A stretch of 36,043 bases of DNA from Hungatella sp. UBA7603 (GTDB lineage: Bacteria > Bacillota > Clostridia > Lachnospirales > Lachnospiraceae): assembly GCA_002478865.1 (NCBI GenBank), contig DLJZ01000018.1, forward strand, positions 16,501 through 52,543, in the 5' to 3' direction. How positions within the stretch are numbered: the stretch's first letter is position 1; each line of letters begins with the position of its first letter. Position numbers and translations under genes: made by a program. Of this stretch, positions 27,400 to 34,695 are shown piece after piece. The notes under the pieces were generated by a model, which was not told the DNA's origin, did not search any database, and worked only from the letters and a program-made list of their open reading frames with translations.

Positions 27400-28134
27400 T
27401 TACGTTAAGACAATGTTTAATAACCTTGCCCTGTCTTTTGCTAAATCTGTAATGATATCCCCCTCTTGTAAAAGAAGTACTCCATCTGATGCATGTTCTT
27501 CAACATTGGATGCCGTTATCAGCCTTTTCCCACGGGATACACAAGCACTGGGCTTTTCCTTTACAATAACGCTCTTAACAGAATCTGAATGGGAAAGACT
27601 CTTGCAGGAACCAATTTCTATTCCATATTCCAAAAGCTTTCTATAATAAGATAAAATCTGTTCCTGATAAGCTGGCTGTTCTTTTCCGGTAAAAGGTGTA
27701 ATCCCTGACTGTAAAAACAGAATCCGGCTTCCTGCCCGAAAACAGGCTGATAACCAGGTAGTCTCAAAGGTATCATGAATGCACAGAGCGGTTTTTACCG
27801 CCATCTCTGTGGCAATTACTGGCAATACCGTTACTGCATCTTCTAAATCTGCCGGTATCCCCTGGGAATAATACCGCATTCCTTCACAGGAAGAAAAACT
27901 TCTAAAACAGGTTTCCCGTCCCTCCTCCTGCCATTCATCGGGAATGACAGGGCAGACACGGTATTCACCTGTTTTCTGTATTTCTTCTAAAAACCCGTAA
28001 TATCTTTCATCCCAGGCTGAGGTACAGACCATATACAAGAGTTTCTTTTCTCTTTTCCCCTCTTCTTCCAGTCTCTTTAAGATTTTTAGTAACAGCTGCT
28101 TTAGCTGCTCTTCACTGATTGTCAATTCATCCAC
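27400..28134 (-). CDS. BMC-associated protein with flavoprotein/PduM-like features
   Basis: A 244-aa protein I cannot name with certainty. The N-terminus (LKQLLLKILKRLEEEG) is an amphipathic helix of the encapsulation type. A central Rossmann-like part (LLYMVCTSAWDERYYGFLEE, TVLPVIATEMAVKTALCIHD) resembles flavoprotein-fold proteins seen in other glycyl-radical BMC loci. The C-terminus (LLLQEGDIITDLAKDRARLL) resembles the ends of PduM-like BMC assembly proteins. The start is a GTG at 28134 with a weak ribosome site. It sits between two shell protein genes. A role in cofactor handling or shell assembly is a guess. Confidence 0.75.
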   Translation of the reverse strand: MDELTISEEQLKQLLLKILKRLEEEGKREKKLLYMVCTSAWDERYYGFLEEIQKTGEYRVCPVIPDEWQEEGRETCFRSFSSCEGMRYYSQGIPADLEDAVTVLPVIATEMAVKTALCIHDTFETTWLSACFRAGSRILFLQSGITPFTGKEQPAYQEQILSYYRKLLEYGIEIGSCKSLSHSDSVKSVIVKEKPSACVSRGKRLITASNVEEHASDGVLLLQEGDIITDLAKDRARLLNIVLT

Positions 28135-28176
28135 CTCATTTCTGGTAACGGGACTTTAGTCGCCCCACAACCATAT

Positions 28177-28455
28177 TTACAGAAGAGTTGGAAGAACTTT
28201 TTCAACATCAGAGTGAGGACGTGGAATTACATGAGTAGAAACAAGTTCGCCTACGGATGCTGCTGCGGAAGCACCTGCATCTGTTGCTGCCTTTACAGCT
28301 CCAACATCTCCTCTTACCATAACAGTTACAAGGCCTGAGCCTATTTTTTCATATCCAACTAATGTTACGTTTGCTGATTTTACCATTGCATCAGCTGCTT
28401 CAATTGCTCCTATTAATCCTTTTGTCTCTACCATACCTAATGCATCTGCGCTCAT
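28177..28455 (-). CDS. BMC-A hexameric shell protein
   Basis: A 92-aa single-domain shell protein of the PduA/EutM class: [60 protein letters not shown] and [23 protein letters not shown] lies 9 nt before the ATG. It is very close in sequence to the shell protein at 23466-23741, which suggests a within-locus duplication. The 88-bp gap upstream of it contains one of the two inverted-repeat sequences described under 28503-28520. Confidence 0.95.
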   Translation of the reverse strand: MSADALGMVETKGLIGAIEAADAMVKSANVTLVGYEKIGSGLVTVMVRGDVGAVKAATDAGASAAASVGELVSTHVIPRPHSDVEKVLPTLL

Positions 28456-28502
28456 TGTAAAGCCTCCTTATTATTCCTGAATGTTTTCTTTCCTGGTTTC
28501 TT

Positions 28503-28520
28503 AGGGCGTGTCTGAAAACT
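28503..28520 (+). repeat. Left copy of an 18-bp inverted repeat
   Basis: AGGGCGTGTCTGAAAACT lies in the gap between the BMC-A and BMC-T genes. Its inverse with one mismatch is at 33046-33063. The pair brackets the BMC-T, activase and dehydratase genes. It looks like a terminal repeat of an insertion sequence, but no transposase is nearby. Confidence 0.6.
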
Positions 28521-28543
28521 GCTTCTTTCCAGTCACACCTTAG

Positions 28544-29317
28544 TTAAATGTAAGGTGTCTCAGAGGTTTTGGGTTCATCTCCCAAAGCTCCAAGCATTTT
28601 CTTGCCTGCTTCAATTGCAGCTTGCACGGCCTGCCTTACTGCGCCGGAATCTCCGGTAAAGGTAAGGATTACCTCGTTGGAAAAGCTGGTTCCTGATGCT
28701 GGAGAACTATAGCCTACCACTTCAACATTGGCTGCTTTTACTGCAATATCTGCCAAAACAGTACCAATGGCTGCGGGACCTGCACAGGTCATTCCAAATG
28801 CTTTGCCCACTGGTGCCCCAAGTGCCTTTTCCAGACAGTAGCTGGCTCTTGCCGTATACTGGAATTCCAGATGCCCTGCATCATTGGAGTAAACATCTCC
28901 AAAGTATTTTGGCAATACCTGAAGTGCGATTTCCACTGCCCTTTTGGCATCGGATACGTCCTCTGCACCGATATAGATTAAACTTCCGTGTCCGGCTCCG
29001 CCTTTGGTGTCTCTTGGAAGCTCTACAGAAATAATCTCTGTATTGGTTGCCTTTACTGCTTCATCTACAGCCCAGATCTGGGGGCCGGCTCCGACTCTGC
29101 CGCCGATAATACCAATCGAACGGTACTTACCTAATTTCATAACATCGGCAAGCATTGGGTCAACACTGGCAATTACAAGTCCTATGGTATCGCCAATGGC
29201 AGTTCCCACAAATTCAGTCATCCCGATTCCGTTTGCTGCCGGATGTGTTGTTTCTTTCTTGATTCCAAGCTCATCAGACACTTGTTTCATTACTTTTTCA
29301 ATTAACTGCTGATCCAT
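28544..29317 (-). CDS. pduB: BMC-T tandem-domain trimeric shell protein (PduB-like)
   Basis: A 257-aa shell protein with two fused BMC domains, forming pseudohexameric trimers. The first domain spans about residues 35-130 (GDTIGLVIASVDPMLADVMK, YRSIGIIGGRVGAGPQIWAV), the second about 140-240 (SYCLEKALGAPVGKAFGMTC, VEVVGYSSPASGTSFSNEVI). A N-terminal helix (MDQQLIEKVMKQVSDELG) precedes the domains, as in PduB, where it is linked to cargo anchoring. GGAGGAAAAGA lies before the ATG. It is 26 nt after the activase gene. Confidence 0.95.
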   Translation of the reverse strand: MDQQLIEKVMKQVSDELGIKKETTHPAANGIGMTEFVGTAIGDTIGLVIASVDPMLADVMKLGKYRSIGIIGGRVGAGPQIWAVDEAVKATNTEIISVELPRDTKGGAGHGSLIYIGAEDVSDAKRAVEIALQVLPKYFGDVYSNDAGHLEFQYTARASYCLEKALGAPVGKAFGMTCAGPAAIGTVLADIAVKAANVEVVGYSSPASGTSFSNEVILTFTGDSGAVRQAVQAAIEAGKKMLGALGDEPKTSETPYI

Positions 29318-29343
29318 TCTTTTCCTCCATTCTCAATTCGAAT

Positions 29344-30261
29344 TTATCCACCAATTACACACCTAAAACCATATTCTTCCACAATTTTCTTGCTCTCTGT
29401 AAGATCTTCCGGATTCAGTGGCTTTACATGTTTCAGTTGGTAATCCTTCCCTAACAGTTCATATTTGTTCTCTCCAAAGGAATGATAGGGAAGAAGGTGT
29501 ATGGTTCTGATCCCTGTCAGGGTTTTTGCAAATGCTGCTATTTTACGAATTGCCTCCAGGGAATTATTAAAACCAGGAATCACAGGAACCCGGATTACCG
29601 TATCTGATATCTTGGTAATGCGGGGAGCATTTTTTAATACTACTTCATTGCCCGCTCCCGTAAAACGCTCATGCTGTTCCGGGTCCATATGCTTGATATC
29701 CAAAAGAACCGTATCTACATATGGGATAACCTGTTCTACCGCTTCCACGGTTCCAATTCCGGTGGTTTCCATGGCAGTGTTCCAGCCCTGCCCCTTACTG
29801 GCCTTTAAAATTTCCGATGAAAACTCATACTGCACCAGTGGCTCACCGCCAGAGAGGGTGATTCCCCCTCCGGAACGGCGGTAAGTAGTGGCATCTTTTT
29901 TTAATTCTCGTATTACCTGCTGGACGGACATGGTCTTCCCTTTTGAAACAAGGGCTCCTGCCGGACATGCATTGGCGCACTCTCCACAACTGGTGCACGT
30001 TTCTCTGTCGATCCAGTTTTCATTTTCCGGGCTGATGGCTCCCACTTTGCACACACTAATACAGCGTCCGCAATGAATACATTCATCTCTTTTATACATC
30101 ATAACTGGCTTTATACTCTGGGATTCCGGATTACTGCACCACTGGCAGGAGAGAGGACAACCCTTTAGAAATACGATTGTACGGATTCCCGGACCATCGT
30201 GCAGGGAAAACCGCTGGATATCAAATACGGTTCCCGTCAGATTATAATTAATTGACTCCAT
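29344..30261 (-). CDS. Glycyl radical enzyme activase (diol dehydratase type)
   Basis: A 305-aa radical SAM enzyme that installs the glycyl radical on the neighbouring dehydratase. The SAM-cluster motif is CPLSCQWCSNPE near residue 35; GGGITLSGGEPLVQ is the SAM-binding segment. Between them are two ferredoxin-type cluster motifs, CIHCGRCISVC and CTSCGECANACPAG, which are typical of dehydratase activases and absent from the PFL activase here. GAAGGGAG lies upstream of the ATG. It is 33 nt after the dehydratase gene. SAM would be supplied by the metK product of the same operon. Confidence 0.95.
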   Translation of the reverse strand: MESINYNLTGTVFDIQRFSLHDGPGIRTIVFLKGCPLSCQWCSNPESQSIKPVMMYKRDECIHCGRCISVCKVGAISPENENWIDRETCTSCGECANACPAGALVSKGKTMSVQQVIRELKKDATTYRRSGGGITLSGGEPLVQYEFSSEILKASKGQGWNTAMETTGIGTVEAVEQVIPYVDTVLLDIKHMDPEQHERFTGAGNEVVLKNAPRITKISDTVIRVPVIPGFNNSLEAIRKIAAFAKTLTGIRTIHLLPYHSFGENKYELLGKDYQLKHVKPLNPEDLTESKKIVEEYGFRCVIGG

Positions 30262-30294
30262 ACCGACTCCCTTCTTTTTCTATGCCGGAACCCT

Positions 30295-32817
30295 TTATAA
30301 CGTCTGCTCGGTACGGCTTATAATGTCATCCTGAACTTCTTTTGCAAGCACGGTAAACTGCGCACTGTATCCAGCGACTCGAACTACAAGATCCTTATAC
30401 TGATCCGGATCTTTCTGAGCTGCAAGAAGGGTATCACGGTCAATTACGTTAAACTGCACATGCATGCCCTTGTGATCAAAGTAAGAACGTACAATGGAAG
30501 CAAAATGCTTCAGACCATCATCTCCCGCAAGTGCTGCTGGAAGGAATTTCTGGTTATATAAGGTTCCGTTTGAGTAGTTTGCATGATCCAGTTTAGAAAC
30601 CGACATGGCAGCCGCAGTCGGACCATTGGTATCTTTTCCCTGTCTTGGGGATACGCCATCTGCAAGAGGTGTCTTAGCCAGTCTTCCGTCTGGAAGAGCA
30701 CCTACATCCTTACCAAATAATACGTTGGCAGATACGGGATAACATCCTGCCTGGAACTGACCTCCTCTTGGGTTTTTGTATTTCTCTACCTCATAGGAAT
30801 AAATCTGTCCACAGCGTCTTGCAATCATATCCACTTCGTCTTCATCATTACCAAACCATGGTGTATTCTCAAGAATTTTCTTAACTTGTGCATAGTCTTC
30901 CTTGTTGCCTGAAACTTCTTTTTGAGTCTTGCTTAACTGTGCTTGCAAATCAGCAAGATTGATGGAACCGTTATTGCTTAAAATTCTCTTCACTGCTTCA
31001 TAAATTCTATCTTCATCCGTAGATTCCGTTGCAGAACAAGTCTTGTCACAGCAGTCGCCAAAGTTATGATCAAGAGCTTCTTTTAACTGCTCCATGGTGA
31101 TCTCTTTGTTTTCAAACACGTGCTTCTTGATTGCGCAAAGGGAATCTCCTGCATCAGCAACACCAAACGCCTGAGGTCCGGTGAAGTTATAGATTGCCCC
31201 GCCTTCCTGAACACTCTTACCACGACCGATACAGTCATCAACCAAAGCAGATAAGAATGGAAGCGGTGCACGTTCTGCATGGGCATAATCCACACAGTTA
31301 TCTGCCTCTGCAAGATGGTAAACAAAATACTCCATCTGCTTTTTGTAAGCCTCCAAAAGCTGCTCTAAATTGGTAAAGGAGGTAATATCTCCTGTTACAG
31401 GACCTAACTGCTTATCCCCGGCCTTTCCGTTATTCAGAGTGATTTCAAGAACCTTTGCAATATTAAAGAATGCTGCATCATGCCAGCCTTCTGTTTTATG
31501 AGGACACTGTGGCTCCACACAACCGATGATACAGTAATTTCTTGCATCTGCTAACGATACCCCTCTGTTGCAGAGAGCTGGAATAATTACTTCGTCGTTA
31601 TACATGGCAGGAACACCAAAACCTAAACGGGTTAACTCGCAAGAACGGTAAAGGAATTCGTCCGGAGTGTTTTGATGAACACGAATGGAGAATGATGGTG
31701 CAGGAAGTTTTACATGTGCAACTGCCTCCATACACATATAAGACATCTCATTGGTTGCATCCAGTCCGTCTTCTGTCTGACCACCTACAATTAAGTTCTG
31801 AAATACTGCGTATCCAGCAAATGCCTGGGCAGAGACTTCATCTCTGGTCTTATTGATATCATTTAACTTCACCCATACACAGTCTACTAATTCCTGTGCA
31901 AACTCATGGGAAATGCCTTTATCCATAGCAAGATAGGGATTCATGTACTGGTCAAAACGTCCTGGTGAGATGGAGTGCCCATTGGCTTCAATCTGAAGGA
32001 GAATCTGTACAAACCAGAAGGACTGACATGCCTCATAGAAGTTAGTCGCACCTTGTTCCGGAACCTTGTCACAGTTTGCTGCGATCTGAAGCAGTTCTGC
32101 TTTTCTTGTTGCATCGAGACAAGCCGCTGCCATCTCTCTTGCTTTTTCTGCATAACGATGTGCGAACTGAATGGCTGCACTATATGTAATGATAAGAGCT
32201 TCATAGAAATTTTTCTTCTTGATATAATCAGGATCACTGGTATCAAGTTTAGCCATCGCTTCCATGACCTGACGGATAATACCGGTAAATCCGATTTTTA
32301 ATACTTTGCCGTAATCCACACACACGTGTCCTACACCACCATAGAAATAGTTTCCTACGGTAAATACGCCATTGCTGATGCAGTCCTTTGTCTCCTGGGA
32401 CATATAAGAATCCGCTAAGGCACTGGTAGTCTTTCCATCCCAGTACTTAAATGCTTCTTTTAACTCCGCTGCAGTCTCCTTTGGAATCCGGAATGGATCT
32501 GCAATTCTGGTTGCCATGGTATCAAATTCTTTCTCTACCCATTCATAGGAAAATTCAGGGCAGATTTCGGTGGAACGAAGATTCTTTGTGATTGCACCTA
32601 CAATCAGCTCATTGTCATGAATGGTGATTGGAAGACTTCTAAATATCTTCTCCGCTGCCCTTGCTCTCCTCATAATCGGAGACAGCCCTTCCGTCTCTTT
32701 ATAAGATTCCGTTACTAAAACGGCTCGTTCTGATTCAACATATGGAACTGCATCCACAATAGCTCTTTTTAGTTTTTGTATACGCTCCGTTGGCTCTGTA
32801 AACCCTTTTGCAAGCAT
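30295..32817 (-). CDS. Glycyl radical diol/glycerol dehydratase of the microcompartment
   Basis: Signature enzyme of the locus: B12-independent dehydration, most likely of 1,2-propanediol to propionaldehyde (glycerol possible). The 840-aa protein has thiyl Cys433 and Glu435 in IGCVEPQ, His164 (GGVGHVCVDY), His281-Ser282 (EANGHSISPGRF), Asp447 (GWHDAAFFN) and the radical Gly816 in VRVAGYSAQF. Numbering and residues match the active site of Clostridium butyricum glycerol dehydratase as I recall it. Choline lyase (CutC) would have an Asp and a TSTGY segment instead. There is no N-terminal encapsulation extension; an about 50-residue insert at roughly 593-645 is unusual. GAAGGAGG precedes the ATG. 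Confidence 0.93.
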   Translation of the reverse strand: MLAKGFTEPTERIQKLKRAIVDAVPYVESERAVLVTESYKETEGLSPIMRRARAAEKIFRSLPITIHDNELIVGAITKNLRSTEICPEFSYEWVEKEFDTMATRIADPFRIPKETAAELKEAFKYWDGKTTSALADSYMSQETKDCISNGVFTVGNYFYGGVGHVCVDYGKVLKIGFTGIIRQVMEAMAKLDTSDPDYIKKKNFYEALIITYSAAIQFAHRYAEKAREMAAACLDATRKAELLQIAANCDKVPEQGATNFYEACQSFWFVQILLQIEANGHSISPGRFDQYMNPYLAMDKGISHEFAQELVDCVWVKLNDINKTRDEVSAQAFAGYAVFQNLIVGGQTEDGLDATNEMSYMCMEAVAHVKLPAPSFSIRVHQNTPDEFLYRSCELTRLGFGVPAMYNDEVIIPALCNRGVSLADARNYCIIGCVEPQCPHKTEGWHDAAFFNIAKVLEITLNNGKAGDKQLGPVTGDITSFTNLEQLLEAYKKQMEYFVYHLAEADNCVDYAHAERAPLPFLSALVDDCIGRGKSVQEGGAIYNFTGPQAFGVADAGDSLCAIKKHVFENKEITMEQLKEALDHNFGDCCDKTCSATESTDEDRIYEAVKRILSNNGSINLADLQAQLSKTQKEVSGNKEDYAQVKKILENTPWFGNDEDEVDMIARRCGQIYSYEVEKYKNPRGGQFQAGCYPVSANVLFGKDVGALPDGRLAKTPLADGVSPRQGKDTNGPTAAAMSVSKLDHANYSNGTLYNQKFLPAALAGDDGLKHFASIVRSYFDHKGMHVQFNVIDRDTLLAAQKDPDQYKDLVVRVAGYSAQFTVLAKEVQDDIISRTEQTL

Positions 32818-32897
32818 AAAATATCCTCCTTCTACATAACAAGTTTTTTGCTAATTCCTCTGTCCACATCATATCCCATCCAGGTGAAAACATTGAA

Positions 32898-32925
32898 ATA
32901 TTATTAAAACATAAAAATTGTACAA
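32898..32925 (-). promoter_or_regulatory. Predicted promoter of the BMC operon
   Basis: On the minus strand TTGTAC (32925-32920) and TAATAT (32903-32898) are 16 bp apart, about 80 bp upstream of the dehydratase ATG. The moderate match fits a promoter that depends on an activator such as the AraC-type response regulator. Confidence 0.5.
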
Positions 32926-33045
32926 TCCAGACTTCTTCTATCCTGACCTGATATATAGGCTTTTTAACCCCGGCGCGTAACGGGCTACACCAACTGAATT
33001 TGGAGCAAATATACTGCGTAGTGGGACGTGCGGATTGGGGCGATG

Positions 33046-33063
33046 AGTTTTCAGACACACCCT
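33046..33063 (-). repeat. Right copy of an 18-bp inverted repeat
   Basis: The minus-strand reading is AGGGTGTGTCTGAAAACT, identical but for one base to the plus-strand copy at 28503-28520. The two point towards each other, about 4.5 kb apart. Confidence 0.6.
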
Positions 33064-33177
33064 GGAGATGAGACCTAGGATTCCAGTAATCTACAGACTG
33101 ATTTCATGTATTATTGAAACCTCCCCTTTTTGCAACATCTGTATTGGATTGTCCCTTTATTCGGATTGTACTGTAAT

Positions 33178-33206
33178 TGAAAGCAAAAGACTTCCCTTAT
33201 ATAATG
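33178..33206 (+). promoter_or_regulatory. Predicted promoter of the GlcG/PduO-C-like gene
   Basis: TTGAAA (33178-33183) and TATAAT (33201-33206) are spaced by 17 bp. The predicted start lies about 30 nt upstream of the GTG, with AAGGAGG just before it. Confidence 0.7.
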
Positions 33207-33245
33207 GTGTTAAGTCTATGAAAGTCCCTATAAGGAGGTATTCTT

Positions 33246-33707
33246 GTGAGCGATTCCCAAATGGCGGGAGAAATTGCAGCGGCTGTCATTGAAGCCTTAA
33301 AAAGTGAGCGCATGACTTTAGAAGAGGCTTTAAGTATCATCAAGCGAGGGGAAGAGATGGCCAGGTCACTTCACGTTCCCATGGTCTTTACCGTGGTGGA
33401 TGACGGAGGAAACGTGGTTGCCATGCACCGCATGGATGATTCCCTCCTTGCCGCAATATCGGTCTCCCAGGCAAAAGCATATACTGCGGCTGCGCTGCGC
33501 ATCTCAACCGAAGAAGCGGGCAAAACCGTTCTTCCGGGACAGCCTCTTTACGGCCTCCAGCAGACCCACCCCGGAAAATTTTGCGTCTTCGGAGGCGGTG
33601 TCCCCTTAACCTGCAACGGCCGCTTCCTTGGCGGACTAGGTGTATCAGGTGGCACAACAGAGCAGGATGTTGCCGTAGCCAGACACGCTGTGGGCGGTTG
33701 CCCATAA
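33246..33707 (+). CDS. GlcG/HbpS-family protein (PduO C-terminal domain-like)
   Basis: A 153-aa protein starting at GTG with AAGGAGGT 6 nt upstream. The core is a GlcG/HbpS fold (VPMVFTVVDDGGNVVAMHRM, LAAISVSQAKAYTAAALRIS, FGGGVPLTCNGRFLGGLGVS). This domain forms the C-terminal half of PduO and binds haem or related tetrapyrroles in some members. The N-terminal adenosyltransferase of PduO is absent, which fits a B12-independent pathway. Its first about 20 residues (AGEIAAAVIEALKSERMT) look like an encapsulation-type helix. It is divergent from the BMC operon and has its own promoter. Exact function is unknown. Confidence 0.85.
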   Translation: MSDSQMAGEIAAAVIEALKSERMTLEEALSIIKRGEEMARSLHVPMVFTVVDDGGNVVAMHRMDDSLLAAISVSQAKAYTAAALRISTEEAGKTVLPGQPLYGLQQTHPGKFCVFGGGVPLTCNGRFLGGLGVSGGTTEQDVAVARHAVGGCP

Positions 33708-33710
33708 CGC

Positions 33711-33754
33711 AAAATAAGCATGAACCCGATACGAAGCAGGTTCATGCTTATTTT
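33711..33754. terminator. Bidirectional terminator between convergent genes
   Basis: A perfect 16-bp stem (33711-33726 with 33739-33754, 12-nt loop) with A/T-rich outer arms lies between the GlcG-like stop codon and the membrane protein stop codon at 33762. It gives a T-run in either direction. Confidence 0.9.
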
Positions 33755-33761
33755 TTATGGA

Positions 33762-34646
33762 CTAGGTCAGGAAAAAACCGTTTCCAAATAATATATTTAC
33801 TAGAAAGGTGAAGATAAAAATGGTACATGCAGGAGGATCCACATGGGTATCACAATGACTGTTAAACGTCCTACCCACAAAATCACCAAACAAAGCGGTC
33901 AAAATTCCAAACAACACTCCCATCAGAGGATTGCCAGAAAGCACTGCCGCTAACGCGGAGACCAAGGCGATGTGATGAGAGGAGGGGACAGCAAAACCTG
34001 TCTGGGTAAACATCAATGAAAACGCTGCTATCCCAAAGCAAAGGACGGGAAAGTTTCCAATCGCTGCTTCCGATGCACCTCCTGCTGCCATGGTTTGATA
34101 CACAAATCCAGTGGCAGTTCCAATACCGGCACCAAGCAATATCAGACAGTAAAGCTCTTTTCCTCCTGCTATGTAGGTTCTTTTTTCCCCTTGCTGCACC
34201 GTTCCGGTCAGACCAGTACTTCCAAATGCAAAACGTGCGATGAGGGCAGATACAATAACCGTAATTCCCGGAAGATCCGTATTTAACCGAAGGACACTTC
34301 CTGCAAGATAATGAATGACAAATCCAAGCACTCCAAACACTCCGCCAACGACCAGGGTCATAGGATCACACACTCCGTAGAGAGGGGATAAAATATCTGT
34401 TCCACTTTTTAAAAGTTTCTTTTTTCCTGCGTAAGCTGCTGCCGCAACTCCGCCTGCAAAGGCAATATGAGGACCCAGATAAGAACCAAACGCAACGTAA
34501 CCTATGGTAACATCCGCCCCTCCTGCCATTGCTACCGCCGCTCCCACAATTGCAAGTACTCCAGTTAGGATAAATGCTGGAAGTGCTCCTAAGTAAGCCC
34601 CCATGACTCCTCCGCCAAACGCCCCAATGAAAGCAAAAATACTCAT
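33762..34646 (-). CDS. Polytopic membrane protein, possible permease, linked to BMC locus
   Basis: A 294-aa, very hydrophobic, Gly/Ala-rich protein with roughly eight to ten predicted membrane segments. I do not recognise the family with confidence. Conserved-looking polar features are GSYLGPHIAFAGG, GFAVPSSHHIALVSALAAVL and a Cys/His/Asp cluster NSHCDTHVDPPAC near the C-terminus, which could bind metal or substrate. AAAGGAGAAGG lies before the ATG. It is 49 nt after ackA on the same strand. It may import the diol or export the carboxylate product (inferred from context only). Confidence 0.8.
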   Translation of the reverse strand: MSIFAFIGAFGGGVMGAYLGALPAFILTGVLAIVGAAVAMAGGADVTIGYVAFGSYLGPHIAFAGGVAAAAYAGKKKLLKSGTDILSPLYGVCDPMTLVVGGVFGVLGFVIHYLAGSVLRLNTDLPGITVIVSALIARFAFGSTGLTGTVQQGEKRTYIAGGKELYCLILLGAGIGTATGFVYQTMAAGGASEAAIGNFPVLCFGIAAFSLMFTQTGFAVPSSHHIALVSALAAVLSGNPLMGVLFGILTALFGDFVGRTFNSHCDTHVDPPACTIFIFTFLVNILFGNGFFLT

Positions 34647-34695
34647 TCTTTTCCTTCTCCTTTTGCTTATTTATTAGCATCCATTGATAAATGGA

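Larger units (their letters stand above)
32818..33245. other. Divergent control region with possible mobile-element end
   Basis: This 428-bp gap separates the BMC operon from the GlcG-like gene. The part near the dehydratase is AT-rich and holds a predicted promoter. From about 32935 to 33065 the composition shifts to more GC-rich and ends with the 18-bp inverted repeat, resembling the end of an insertion sequence. The remainder carries the plus-strand promoter. A 107-codon minus-strand frame here overlaps the dehydratase start and is judged not to be a gene. Confidence 0.55.

Noticed and set aside
23466..28455. The two BMC-A genes as an assembly duplication
   Set aside because: They are very similar in protein sequence but differ at many DNA positions and have different neighbours, so they are real diverged paralogues.
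30295..32817. Dehydratase as choline trimethylamine-lyase (CutC)
   Set aside because: CutC has an Asp in its GGGDSNPGYD region and TSTGY after the Cys motif. This protein has GGVGHVCVDY and GWHDAAFFN, the diol/glycerol dehydratase pattern.
32735..33058. 107-codon minus-strand ORF upstream of the dehydratase
   Set aside because: It overlaps the dehydratase start in another frame, has no ribosome site and no recognisable domain. It is better explained as the non-coding control region with an IS-like end.
33388..33745. Minus-strand ORFs opposite the GlcG-like gene
   Set aside because: They are shadows of the plus-strand gene, Arg-rich and without family features; the plus-strand frame has a clear fold, promoter and ribosome site.
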